Below, piece by piece: positions 34,493 through 46,474 of a stretch of 64,000 nucleotides of DNA (position 1 is its first letter; every line of letters starts with the position of its first letter). The notes under the pieces are model-generated. The model was not told the origin of the DNA. It saw only the letters and a program-made list of their open reading frames with translations, and ran no database searches. The position numbers and the translations under genes were made by a program. This DNA comes from Aldrovandia affinis (taxonomy: Eukaryota > Chordata > Actinopteri > Notacanthiformes > Halosauridae), in the NCBI GenBank assembly GCA_029706075.1, contig JAINUG010000002.1, positions 940,314 through 1,004,313 on the forward strand, given 5' to 3'.

Positions 34493-36979
34493 CAAGGTCA
34501 CAGGTAACACAGGGTCCCGTATATTATGTCCGTCTACTACAGCATCTACGGTAATGCTGGACCGTGTGGTTGCTACGCATGCAGTAGTGGGTGGAGCCAT
34601 GAATTTGTGTGTGTGTCGTGGCTAGAAAGGTTCAATAAAGCAATAAACTACCAAATGCAAACGTGGTGTCCCAGGTCTCTCCTTCAAACATAATACCGTA
34701 CATGGTCCAGCACAGAGCTCCAGGTGTCTGAAAGCACAGGGAAGAGGCAGCATGGCCTTCCAGGTACTCTTCACTTTCACTAAATGTATTTTAAAAGTCA
34801 TTAATGATTGTTCTTCTGATAAAAAGGCTTTAGACAAATAAGGAGACGATAGATGTGACGCCCTCTTCATCCTGATACGATGAGGGTACCCAAACCCACG
34901 TTCCCAGCACTGTGACATGCAGCAGCCCCCTCTCCGAATTATTCAGCATTATCCGCGGCGCACAGACGCTAAGTCATCACCCCATTTAATAAGGGGATCG
35001 CTATCACAAAGTAAGTATGAGTGAAGCCCTGGATATCTTGGAGGCAGATGTAGCTGTCAGCATGTGGTACGCTTTCCTTTCAAAGATGTTGAGCATTGCA
35101 GGGGAATCACAGGCCTGTCAGCGCTGGGCGATAACCCTGTCCTTGTTACATCTCAGATCTGTGTTGGCATCACACGGAGAAAGTGCCAAAGAAACAGGAG
35201 GCTTTCATAAACGTCATGCTCCACTCATTATATAACGCGGCCTCCACAATATTCAGTGTGGTCAACACAAAGATGGACTTGAAAATGACAGCGATCCAAA
35301 AAAAAGTGATTAGGCAGCGGAATCTTTGAAATCCGACACAGTTGAGAGTTTCTGAGCTTCGGCAGCAGGATGCATGTTTTACCAAGACTTTGGAGAATCA
35401 CTGCTCAGCCACAAGACAAGACAAAAATGCACAAGAGACAAAGAGCTCTCTCACAAGAGAGCTACAAAGCGAGGGATGCAAAACTTGAAGGTAAAAGAGG
35501 GGAGAGGAAACAAGGGTCAGAGAGAGAAGAGAAAGAGAGAATCGATATTTCAGTCGTTATACCGAGAAGCCATCATCGAGCCCTTGTATTGACTATGTTG
35601 ATCTGGAGAAGCAGCAGGCAGAGAAATGTCTGGAAGAGGATCCTGTGCTATATCTCTTTGTGCTCTGCTGTGTAGCCCAGTGTTCACACCACGTCATATC
35701 AGAAGTCATACACCACTCCGAACGCTGATCAAAGCACAGACAATGGTTACAGGGGTTTGCTGTCTTTACTGTCATGGTTCTCCCATGGCTTTTCAATCTC
35801 TTCATGTGAAAGACGCTCCACTCATCAACAATGGAGGAGATGAAGGTATGGTCTTTCCACTTACATCTCCGTCTCTAACCTCTGGGCCTTCCTCATCACA
35901 TTGTTACCGTGGTGCATTGTGGACTATGTGCCATCTGTCCTATGGTCACTCGAGTGTGCCATCTGTTCTATCCCCTCCCCAGACTCCTGAGCTCACGCTC
36001 TGACGTCTGGCTTTATGACATCACAATGACTTAGATCTTCATCTAGATCCCATCCCTGGTAACGACATAGCCCGACCCCTAACCCTATCCCTAACTTTAA
36101 CATCAATGCGGAATGGGCCCGCCCATAACCATGCTGATTGGTGCTTGTGTACAAACCATCCTTGCCAGGAACAGGAACTAGACTTCACCCTCTTCATCAT
36201 TAAATGTTGCATACAGAAATGTTACATCAAACTACTTAACCGAGACCAATGCAAGATCATTGCTACAAAAAACACAAAACCCTGCATGATATCCTTCTAC
36301 AGAATACTTAGACTCCCACACATGCGATTTACAATATTATCTGCCCGCCTCATTTAGTTGTCAATGTCTAATTAGAGAGTAATTGAGACAGTCATCACTG
36401 TGTAAGCAGAAAAACTAGATCAAGGCAGAGTAAACATCATGTAGACCAAATGTATTTAACAGTTATTTGACCTGGCGATTTCTTTATCTTATCATTTTTT
36501 ATTTACTGTCTGTGAGATTTGAGCTGTCCATTAAGAAAAAAATCTATAAATATTTTTTGGAGAAGGGACAGAGAAGGTAGACATCTCAATTTCAGACAGG
36601 GAAAAGTACAGTAACAGACATTAAAAACTCAGCAGATGGCAAAATAAATTGATACACGTGCAAACTTGTATGTATCCAACCTTTCATGTATCTGCCGTAG
36701 CTCTGATCACAAAGAGATCAGTTATGCGGGAGTATACTGTCGTTATGCATGTAGACACACACACACACACATATACACACACTCTCTAATCTCATTTATT
36801 TTCTCTCAGGTGACTTTCATCCAGCCGTATCCCAGGAATAAGCTTAAATAATAAGAAACGCATCACAATATGGCTTTCTCTCAGCAATATGGGCTATACC
36901 ACTAGCAATAGAGAATATTGTTTTATAGGAGAGGTCAGGGGAAGGCTTACAAAACCAATTTCAATTTCAGTACGTCCGA
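34493..36979. other. Gene-free unique sequence
   Basis: About 2.5 kb with no recognised gene or element. It contains 'acccctaaccctatccctaa' at about 36076-36095, a chance telomere-like run, and a short CA tract at 36753-36781. Confidence 0.4.
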
Positions 36980-37260
36980 ATATAACGGCTCGCAGCAAGC
37001 CTCTCCGTCTCGACGCTCACACAGCGCGGTAATCTCTCCCTGACATTTCCGTGCTAGCTGTTTCTGAAATAATGAAGGGATAAGCAGATGGTGCGTGGAG
37101 TGTTTCAGACAACACGAGTATCCTTCTCAGGGGCCAGGATGCCTGATTGATGGTAATATCTGCTCTTAATGCAGAACAAGCATCCTCTACATCCAGGGAT
37201 CGTTGAAGTCCATTTCGCATGTCCACCAGGATCGAAAACACACACACCGCTGACCCCCAT
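36980..37260. promoter_or_regulatory. Candidate conserved noncoding element
   Basis: Non-repetitive sequence with 'gcctgattgatggtaatatc', 'tctgaaataatgaagggata' and CpG-containing flanks. Short frames on the minus strand have no recognisable domain. Texture-based inference only. Confidence 0.2.
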
Positions 37261-37485
37261 CTTTAATGCCTCTGTTCCCCTTTGGGATTTGGGAACGCTT
37301 CTCTTGTGACACGGCAGCTGGGCTGATTCACTGAGACCACTCCTCGTCTCTCTCTGCCCCCACTCTGAGACGAAAAAAAGAACCCTGGTTATCCTCCCTC
37401 CCCCTCCCACAAATATACACTCCCCCCACCTTAAAGAACAGAATTTATGAACAAATGAAGACCCCCTCTGTATCAGAATAAATAA

Positions 37486-37632
37486 AGCAATATGGAACGA
37501 GAAACTGTGCTATATCATGAATATTTGCACGGCTAAGGGGTGTTGCTAGGCACGACATGAAGTGTAGTGCCGGCAACCCCCTTGCCGTGCCAATTTATTA
37601 TGATATACTGTGGGTTCTCATTCCATATCGCT
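37486..37632. repeat. 147-bp imperfect palindrome, MITE-like
   Basis: The left arm 'agcaatatggaacgagaaac' through 'gcacggctaaggggtgttgc' pairs with the right arm, whose complement reads 'agcgatatggaatgagaacc' through 'gcacggcaagggggttgccg'. Only about nine bases separate the arms at the centre (about 37557-37565). Similar palindromic elements are common in fish. It abuts the Crypton-like relic directly. Confidence 0.85.
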
Positions 37633-38043
37633 CTTGTAAAACGGTATCAACATTTATATTGTAGGTATTTGGTGGATCATTTAAATGCCTGTTGACGCCA
37701 GCACACAGCCCAGCGTAGCTGCTTACTGTACGGGTCACCACTTCTGTTTCCGACGGTCCCATAAAACTCACAAAGGATGGCGTTTAGTTCACCTTTCATT
37801 ATATTTTTGTAAATCAACAGTTAATTTATTCTCCGTTAACCAGTCACTGAAACAATGGACGGCCCAGCTAGTTGACTTTGTTGTGCTGACCTTGTTTCTG
37901 TTCTTCTCTAAACTGTCTATATGAGACAGTTCGACTTCTGCATGATAGCTGGACTTTTCAGGGGTTACTGCTAATTCCTTTTTGGCCCACTCATCCAAAA
38001 TCATTGGCCCGAAAAGGTCAAAAGTGACATAAAACGTTTCCAT
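37633..38043 (-). pseudogene. Crypton-like tyrosine recombinase domain fragment
   Basis: Minus-strand frames read 'STSWAVHCFSDWLTENK', then after a one-base shift near 37788 'ELNAILCEFYGTVGNRSGD' and 'PYSKQ'. After a second shift near 37720 they read 'YAGLCAGVNRHLNDPP' and 'NTYNINV'. This order (WA...F.dWL, eLn..L..FY...rn..G..Ys..s..glRagi.RhL) is that of the DUF3504/Crypton-derived domain known from fish Cryptons and from ZMYM/QRICH1-type genes. The expected Arg in 'GLRAG' is Cys here, a CGT-to-TGT-type change. With two frameshifts and no upstream or downstream rest, it is a dead fragment. A frame up to 38043 supplies the N-terminal side. Confidence 0.7.
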
Positions 38044-38370
38044 CTTCAGTAACTTTGCTCTTAGTAATGTGGAATGGAGCCATTACAGTGTCTTTTACAG
38101 CAATCGCTGTATGACATTAAAATGATGTACGATTCTATTTACCTGTGGTATATCAGGGATTATGGCCATGGCTGAAATGCAAACTGACCAAAAGGAACAA
38201 TGGACTGGAACTATCCGTTTTATAATTAGGTTTAATATATAAAAACACGTTCCACGTTAGCCCACATTCAACTATGGCAGGTGGTGAGGTATTGGGCTGC
38301 CACCCATAGTCTCTTCATCCAGAAGAATTTAGATTTGATCTGATCTGATAAATTGATTCATACTCAATTC

Positions 38371-38531
<161 letters not shown>

Positions 38532-38631
38532 AAATTGAAATGCTTTACTGGCCTGAATGTTCAAGGTAAACCAATTTTGCCATAGAAATACATAGAAACC
38601 TTTAAAATAATACTAAATATCAATATCTACC

Positions 38632-38673
38632 AACAACAACAACAACGATAATAATAATACCAATAATAATAAT
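38632..38673. repeat. (CAA)n/(AAT)n trinucleotide tract
   Basis: About five CAA units pass into AAT units with a few interruptions. Confidence 0.85.
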
Positions 38674-38878
38674 ATGTCTCCCTTTCCGACCCCGGCTATG
38701 GTGTGTCCAGGAAAATGTCCCGGCGGACGTTTGGCACACAGCAGCACAGCAAGAGCTGTGATTCATATTTCCGCAAAACCACAAACCTCCACATGCATAT
38801 ATTTTTATGGTTCATGGTACTCGACACCTTTCTTGCATTTGCATGGCATTTCAGAGCTGAGCAGTTCTGTCAATTGAA

Positions 38879-39084
38879 TACAGCTGCACGTGACAGACTT
38901 GCACGTCCAGCCTCATGCACGGTATCAGATCTCCGATGGATTTTGACTACAAAGGAGTGTCACAGGTTCATAAACCAAGGGCTGTGTGCCGTTTCAGACC
39001 TCTGATAAATGTGGCGTACAGCTGCATGTGACAGATTCATATGTCGTGCGTTGCATGCACTGCAGTTTCAGATCTCTGATAGAT
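38879..39084. repeat. Degenerate tandem duplication, period about 137 bp
   Basis: 'tacagctgcacgtgacagac' ... 'cagatctccgatgga' at 38879-38940 recurs as 'tacagctgcatgtgacagat' ... 'cagatctctgataga' at 39016-39084. A partial copy of the right part ('ttcagacctctgataaatg') sits between them at about 38993-39011. Confidence 0.75.
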
Positions 39085-40776
39085 GTAGATGGGAAACACA
39101 GAATGCGGTTGGATGGCTATCCGCTTTGCCATGCACCGTTTTCCTCTCCCTTTTGCTGATAGTGAGTGTATTGGCCATTGTTTCAGTGCCTGTATGTTTT
39201 TATTTGAGTAATTCTTATTAGTTTCTGTGTCAGGGAGGTGCATTTTGGTCATCCTGCACAGGCAAACAGAATTTGGCCCAGCCAAACCTAAATTCTCATA
39301 AACAAACATGGTGTCATAATTGACAGGTTTATTACTCTATGAGGGCACTAAGGGATGTAGCTTTGGCAGCCAGCCCAGTCCATATTAGGTCAGCACACCA
39401 AATTTACAAGCTTATGTTCCATACCACAATTTCATTGTTCTACCTGTGAGCTGGAAATGATGGGTCAGGGAGAAAATAATTATGGCCCACCAGATTGAAA
39501 GCGGAGGTCAACATGGTATGATTGGCCTTGTCACCTGGTAGCAATTTTCTTTGCCTGAGCATATTATGTCTCTCCAAATATCAGCTCAACCAGCATCTCT
39601 GTATAAACCAAGCTGCCTTCCCCAGGCCCTTTTGATGTTTGGTATCACCATGATTCTCAACATGAGAGGAGCATATCAATGGCGACCTTGAAAAGGTATT
39701 TGTGGTAGTAAGTGATCCAAAACAAAAATATAAAAAGGGGGTCTGAACCTGGCTTGCTCAGGGCCTTCCCCCAAACCGTAATTTAATCAGGCATGGGCTA
39801 AGAAGAGAGGGAGCCCCCCAATCTTCAAGGGTAATTCTACACATCCTGCTTTCTTGGGAGATCTGGTCCCAAGGTGCGGTGTGTTTTGCATTTGGAGAAA
39901 GACAAACTTGGTTTGGTATCATTTTCCTCCATTTAATCTGTTTTGTGATTGTTACATGTAATTTTTATGTCTAGAATTTAGTATTTGTTAAGGTGGTTGA
40001 ACCTATGTCTGCAGATTGGACTTTGAATATTTTTTAACTCTTGTAATAGAGTTGTTAATTTTAATTGAATTGTGAGTTGTATATTTTGATGAAGGTTGAT
40101 GTACCAGATTGCTCTGCCTATCAACGAGTGATTTAATTGATCATTGATATCCTGTGTAGTAATTATTATATTCAATAAAATATATTTTACATGTAGGATA
40201 AGAGGGGTTTTAATATGTAATACCACTTGTGTTCAGAGTGCTGAACATTAAACAAGGGCATTTGACTGTTAAGGCTACTGGATTCAGGGAATAGACTATT
40301 TTTATTCTTTATAACTTCACTGTTCCGACATCCGATTTCCGACAGTTATTTGACTTGAAAATGATTGTCATTATCGTGGCATAATACATGTCTTAAGGTG
40401 TAATGTCCATTCATAACTATGACATACCCTTGTTATCACTGCAGTCTGTGTTATGACACAACTGACATAACAACCTACATAGAAGGCTCACTATGGCACT
40501 AACACTGCATTCACCATGACTAGGGCCCAGAGAAAATCTTGAGCACATGACCATCTGGGCTGTCAAGCTGAATTTCAGCTGTTACTCACCAGGTGTCACT
40601 GTAAGCAGTCCGGGTTCAGAAATCAGCACAGGCATGTGACTAATTAGCAAATTAATTCTGAGGTGCTCATCAGTGCAAAACAATACAATTATGTTGTTAA
40701 GGGCAAGTGTGGAAGAAGTGAAACATACAAACAACTTCGACATGCATTTCTATCGAGTGGAACAATATTCTACTGG
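39085..40776. other. Gene-free AT-rich stretch
   Basis: About 1.7 kb. The 39960-40200 part is very AT-rich and could be a LINE 3' region, but I see no diagnostic motif. No gene. Confidence 0.4.
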
Positions 40777-41000
40777 GCTGGCAGTGTAGTGTAATGGTTA
40801 GGGAGCTGGGCTTGTAACTCAGAGGTTGCAGGTCCAATTCCCAGGTGGGGCACTGCTATTGTACCCTTGAGCAAGGTACTTAACCTGAATTGCTTCAGTA
40901 AAATATCCAGCTGTATAAATGGATTGTATGTAAAGAAATGTAAACTGTGTAAGTCGCTCTGGATAAGAGTGTCTACTAAATGCCTAAAAATGTAAAATGT
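40777..41000 (+). mobile_element. V-SINE-like element
   Basis: tRNA-like head 'gtagtgtaatggttagggag' with B-box-like 'ggtccaattcc', a central part 'gtacccttgagcaaggtact' ... 'taacctgaattgcttcagta' and a tail 'taagtcgctctggataagag'. About 224 bp. The central block and tail match the vertebrate V-SINE plan. The fragment at 26303 belongs to the same family. Confidence 0.8.
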
Positions 41001-41470
41001 ACTACTACATTGCATACATACAAATGTAATGCATTTTTCACATCTTGCAACTTATTTTTAGACAACATGACAAATATTACAATAGACCCGGCACTTAAAG
41101 ACAAAAAATACAAAGAGTGACAGTTTTAGATGGACACGGGCGGGGGGGACTGCCAGAAAGCATAAGGGTAAAAAGAAGTGAGAGTAGGCATGATTTAATA
41201 TATGATTTAACGGAGACATTGGAGAGATGTCTCTCTCTCTTGTTGCAGTAATGGCCAAAGTCTGATTGACTTCATCCAGTGGTTTGAGAGTTGGGAAGAC
41301 AGCCCAGCAGCTGATGAATACATATCACACATGAGCACAACAGGTTCACAGCACAGACAGAACACTAAACTGTCAATGTATTAAAACAGTCAACAAATAA
41401 CAGAAAATATCACAGGATATCAAAACCCTGATCAATTGGAAAAGAAAACACGGTTCAGTCAACCAGCATC
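41001..41470. other. No gene seen
   Basis: AT-rich unique sequence with a short G run at 41141-41149. No supported feature. Confidence 0.4.
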
Positions 41471-41522
41471 CTACATCCAGACTGCAAACTTGACCATAAA
41501 CAAGTTTGCAGTCTGGATGTAG
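41471..41522. repeat. Perfect 22-bp hairpin, 8-base loop
   Basis: The left arm 41471-41492 begins 'ctacatccagactg' and ends 'caaacttg'. The right arm 41501-41522 is its exact complement, beginning 'caagtttgca' and ending 'gatgtag'. The loop is 'accataaa'. No mismatch or bulge is present, and pairing stops abruptly at both outer edges. See findings. Confidence 0.95.
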
Positions 41523-42398
41523 AAAACTCCCACTTAATTCTGCTCCAGGCTTTGAGAAAGACTGTCACTCAACTTCAAAATTACGAACAACACGTTAAGG
41601 CCAAGGCTCCCAAATGTATTCAGTTCAATTCTGTTGAAAAATATTTTCCACGGCTAAATGCTACTTGTCAGTTGTTGAGAATTCTGTGGATGCCGAGAGA
41701 AGTGTATATTTTTTTGGGCAGGTTTTTACACTTTTTTTTTATCTAAGAAAGAAGACCCAGTAAACATGTAACTGACTGTGATTATATTTAACTAGAAAAT
41801 GTAGGGCACTGAACTTCTCCTTTACTTAACTATATAACATTCACAGCTGCCCGTTTTCATTTATGTGCTGCCGGAAGCCGCAGCACGTATTTATTTTTCA
41901 TTTACAGCACGTTTTATCTTTTCGCCTTACAAAACACTTTTTTTTTTAAACACTGTAAAGCAGGTTGCTCATTTTAAATCAACAAACTCCCACCTCCTCT
42001 ACGGAAAATGGTTCTAATGCACTACATGTTCAGAACATGACAATTGTCAGGTCTTAAACATTTAGCTGTCTTTATTCTCATGCGCCTTATTAAGTGGTAA
42101 ATGAATGATTAACTGAAATCATTGCCACAATTAATTGAATGATTGTTTGACCCATGGCTTGAAATAGAGGCTCCATCGACCCCTTGGTGGCGAAGGACTG
42201 TAACACACGTTACAGTGTGACAGCTCGCAAAATGGCGATACCTCGTGCACAAGTTTATATTTGTTTATATAAGTTGGGATCAGTTTATCTCGATTTACTG
42301 TGAAACATACCTTAACCTCTTTACTCCATGTCTTTGTAAATTCATCCCTGGGACGACTCTTTAAAACGCTCCTTGAAACTGCACAACACTCTAACGCA
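41523..42398. other. No gene seen
   Basis: AT-rich unique DNA with T runs near 41730 and 41940. No supported feature. Confidence 0.4.
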
Positions 42399-42745
42399 CC
42401 CATATTGGCTGGTCCTTTACCAATGTGGGCTGCCTATCACGGTCGCGGTTCGAAACCCAACCGTACCAAAGTGGCCATGGTGGGGAGCTCCGATCGGGGG
42501 CGCCGTTTGGCTGTCCACCCCAAGGGGAGGGGGAGGGGGAGGGGGAGCCAGCACAAATTTGCTGAAAGCACGTAAGAGTGACTCCAGAACGTGGGTGGGC
42601 GAAATCTGTCTCGAAGGAAGCAGAGGTTGCTGCCCTCTGTGAAGTAGCTTGCCTCGTAGAGACGAGCGGCAAATTCGTGTGGGGAGGGCAAATCGAAATA
42701 AATAGAGGGTATAATTGGCCACTAAATTGGCAGAAAAACTGGAAA
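42399..42745 (+). mobile_element. SINE family A, copy 2
   Basis: B-box-like 'ggttcgaaaccc' in the head, then 'gcgccgtttggctgtccacc', an expanded (GGGGGA)n run at about 42523-42546, 'gaggttgctgccctctgtga', and a 3' end 'aaattggcagaaaaactgga'. The same order of blocks occurs in the copies at 33880 (reverse) and 50461. Overlapping frames on both strands are by-products. Confidence 0.7.
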
Positions 42746-44880
42746 ACATCTGAAACAAATGTTACAAATGCAGCAAGCAGCAAATGCACAACACAGCAAG
42801 CGTGGGAACAGCTCCGTCAAGACCGTGTCATGTAACTGCACGGATCTCGGTGTTCTGCAAGTGTCATCAGAATTTCCATCACCTATTCACGGACGTGCTG
42901 CGACTACCAAACAGACTCGTCTTACATTGTGGTTGTGAGGTGCATGACGGTGTCATGACATTACACAGAGCATGTGACATAAAGTGATATCATTCATACC
43001 ATCGAGGGGGACCCGCAACCCCTGACACAATCAATATTCATGCTTTTCATGCAGCGTCATAATTTTGAGCACAGTATTTAAAGCCATTTTCCTATGTCAC
43101 AGTGATGCAGCGTTCTGACGCCCCTGCCACAGTGAGCCTTCTATGCAGGTTATGCCATTTGTCATAAAACAAACATTGTGTCACCGGTTCTAGTTCGGAA
43201 TGGATGTGACACCCTATGAACAGGTATTATGTTTGCCCTGCTGTGTCATGCTAATGACACATTTCCACGCCGTAAATGAGCACGTCTAAAGCGTTCGCCA
43301 AATGAGATCTTGGGAGTGTGAGTCCAGATAGGAGCCGCGTGCACGCCCACTTTATGATCTGCAGAATGAGAGTGACCCTGAGACTACAGATGAGCTCTGA
43401 ATGACGGGGGAGGGGGGCACATGTACACTTCTCCTCTCTTTCCATTTACGGAGCGCAGAGTCCGTCTATGACTGCTGCTAAATGTATATTTTAGAATAGG
43501 AGGTGGTATAGTTGGAATAGGTCTTTTGAGGTTTTTCTTTTGAGAAAAAAGTTAAAAAAACATTCACCCTTATTTGAACTGTTATATGGGAGAGCTCACA
43601 TTGGATATTTCAATGGTAGTGCCCCTGTTTTAAGCCTAAGTGTGACCACGACAGACCATGTGATCAGCTTGACCTTTCTCCAATTTCCACGGCAGTGAGG
43701 ACATCGCTGTAAAATAACCAGCCAATGAGGTGTGTATTTAAATCCCGTGATGACGTGGCTCTGTCTAATGTGGAGTCGGTGCACCCTTTTTTCCACCTCC
43801 ACCTGTCTTTCCTTGTGTACTGCTTGGGGCGTGGCTAAGGCCACGATGGGGCGGGGGGTAAGGCAGGCCAGAGGGAGGATGGGGCTGGGGTCGAGCTAAG
43901 GCAGGGTGAGACTGGACGTGGCTAAGGCAGAGCTGGGATAGGATTAAAATGGGAATGGGGCGATGTTAAGGAGGCTACAGCAGGGCTAAGGCAGATCGGG
44001 GCAGACATGCTAATTGTTTCCCCTGAAGAGAGAGATAGATGCTACAGAACCTTGAGCGGCTTAAAAAAACAACACCAAAAATGATCGATACGCGTTTTCA
44101 TCATCACAGAACAGCCTGCCGGTGTGAATTTAGTAATGATTCAAACAGTAATTAAGAACTTGGTTGAGACTGCAGCTGCAGGGCCTTGTAACAGGAATTC
44201 CCCTGGATGCATGTGAGATTCTGAACTCTGGGTAAACACAGAGCATGCCGGACAGGACCAGCGCACCTGAGCCCTGGACCTTTTCATGAGTCGAAGGTGT
44301 ACAATTGGATCTCCACGTAAGCCTGGGTGTGTGCCTGAATGAAAATTCATGATAATGAAATGCAAACACTGGCGAACCAGCGAGGGAAAGTGTTTACAAT
44401 GCAGGATGCCCCCTCCCAAACATTGCCCCCACACCTGCCCTCAATCATTCAGCCCCATTGGAGAAGTGAGTTGTTTCTTTTTGACTGTGGCAGATTTGTC
44501 TAAAGTGGACTTTCGGTCTATGGACCCTGAGTAAATATTACAGTTCATATGAGTCATCAGGCTTCTAAAAACACAGAGGGCTCATCACTTGACCCCACTG
44601 TTATGGACTATGGGTGAAGAAGTTGGGGCTGTTGTCTATCCAGGGTGAATGCATTGGGGTGGGAATACAACATTGAAATAATGAAGGTTTCTCTGAGAGA
44701 GGACAATGAGTTTGCACTAAAGCTGAATTTAAAAGATTTGTTAATATCTATGCTAATCGGACAGTTTTAACAGAAATTGTTTTTAAAATAAACTTTGCTC
44801 ATTTTCAGTTAGCCTGCTAACAGTGGTTAAGCTAAACCAATGTTTAATTCAAGCCGGGAGTTTATGATTTAAACATAATT
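42746..44880. other. Gene-free unique sequence
   Basis: About 2.1 kb. At 43830-44000 a G-rich patch repeats 'gctaaggc' with irregular spacing. No gene or classic element recognised. Confidence 0.4.
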
Positions 44881-44919
44881 TAATTTAAAGATGTTTTTTT
44901 TTTTGCCTAAGATGCTTAA

Positions 44920-45075
44920 TGCACTCAATATGCATAAAAACATGGAAATAATTTGCTCAGCTGATGTATTAGCTGATTAATTGCTCTGATTCATACTGTA
45001 TGTTAATCGCTCCAATTAATATGTCAATTGTTACAGCCCCAGCTACAGCCCTAGCATATATATCAGTTTTAATAT
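44920..45075. promoter_or_regulatory. Candidate conserved noncoding element
   Basis: 'gatgtattagctgattaatt', 'ctgattcatactgtatgtta' and 'cgctccaattaatatgtcaa' give overlapping homeodomain-like TAAT cores, plus a 'caatatgcataaaaac' octamer-like ATGCATA. No coding or repeat signature. Inference from texture. Confidence 0.3.
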
Positions 45076-45510
45076 CCGTTTTTTCCTTGTCCTATTACAG
45101 GCAGGTTCTGGTGGACATTCTTTGTAAAAACACAATGAAAGCGTGGGCCAGGAACACATTGGGACTACAAATAATTGCAAAAAAAAACCAAACACTTGCA
45201 TTTAATTGTTAGTCCAATTTAAGAACAAATGTTGATTGAATCTAGGCCATAGTGCCCAATCTTATTTACTGGGGGGTATTTCTATCATGTGAAGATGTAC
45301 ACCTTGTTGTTCTGGGGTTTTAAATGTTGGAATTAAAAAAGAATGAGAGCCAATAAAGTTGAAATATTGTTTTCTTATCCCACGAGAACACAGCGGTGAG
45401 GCAATAAAATGTTTCAAATTTGTTTCGAAAAGAAGATACATTTCCAGTGTACTCAGTGAACAATGTGACCTTGTGTTGCATCAATAACATGGCCCATAAT
45501 CTCTCTCTCA

Positions 45511-45985
45511 CACACACACACCTACACTTACACACGCACACACCTACACTTACACATGTACATACACACCCGTGCGCACACATGCACATGCACACACACA
45601 CACACACACACACAGACACACACACATGCACACCCACAGTCTCACACACGCATACACGCATGCACACACCTGCACTTACCCATGTACACACACACACACA
45701 CAAAAGCAGACACACACACATGCACACCCACAGTCTCACACACACATACACGCATGCACACACCTGCACTTACCCATGTACACACACACATACGTGCGCA
45801 TACATGCACGCACGCACACACCTGCACTTACCCAAATGCACACACACACACACATGCACACACCTGCACTTATACATGTACACGCGCATACATGTGCACA
45901 CACATGCACGCATGCACGCAGGCACACACAGAGGTAGGCAGACACACCCACAAACACATACAAATGCTCAAATCGCACACACACA
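45511..45985. repeat. CA-rich compound minisatellite with a 94-bp higher-order unit
   Basis: CA repeats interspersed with 'cctgcacttacccatgtaca' and 'cccacagtctcacaca' blocks. The combination beginning 'tgcacacccacagtctcaca' recurs 94 bp apart (45627 and 45721). Long His/Thr and Cys/Val frames across the region are artefacts. Confidence 0.9.
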
Positions 45986-46474
45986 GCAGAGGGAGAAGCC
46001 CTGCAGTGATTTCAGGCTGGTTCACTGTAGGAAGCAGCAGACAGCCAATTCAGTGACCGGATGTGATTATCCTCACACTGGTTCTGGGAACAGTTCTTAC
46101 AGAAAAGGTCTCTTTCTTCCCCTCGTAGTTTCTGTGTAATATCCTGCATCCAGCCTGGGAACTGAGCAGCGGAGAGAACATAACCCTGGGGATGTACAGA
46201 CGTGCACCATACAACCACAAATAATGAGTTTTCTGCCTCCTTTAGCCAAGAGAAAGGAGAGGGAGACAGAGATCTCCGCTGCAGAGCTGAAATCAATTCA
46301 TTGCTGTTAGTTAATGAATGGAATACAGGCTCAATCACCACACTGAGAATGAAAAGCAAACATTGAAAGCCACCAAAGGCTCATTTGCATCTAAATTGCT
46401 GGCTTTTGCCCTACATTTCTGGACTACCAGCCCACCATCATGCCCCTCAGAGAGTGTGATCATTACGGCACTCT

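Noticed and set aside
36076..36100. Telomere-like 'accccta...ccctaa' run
   Set aside because: Only about three degenerate units. Too short for an interstitial telomeric repeat.
45420..46139. 239-codon plus-strand frame rich in His and Thr
   Set aside because: It is the translation of a CA-rich minisatellite. All frames on both strands give low-complexity proteins here.
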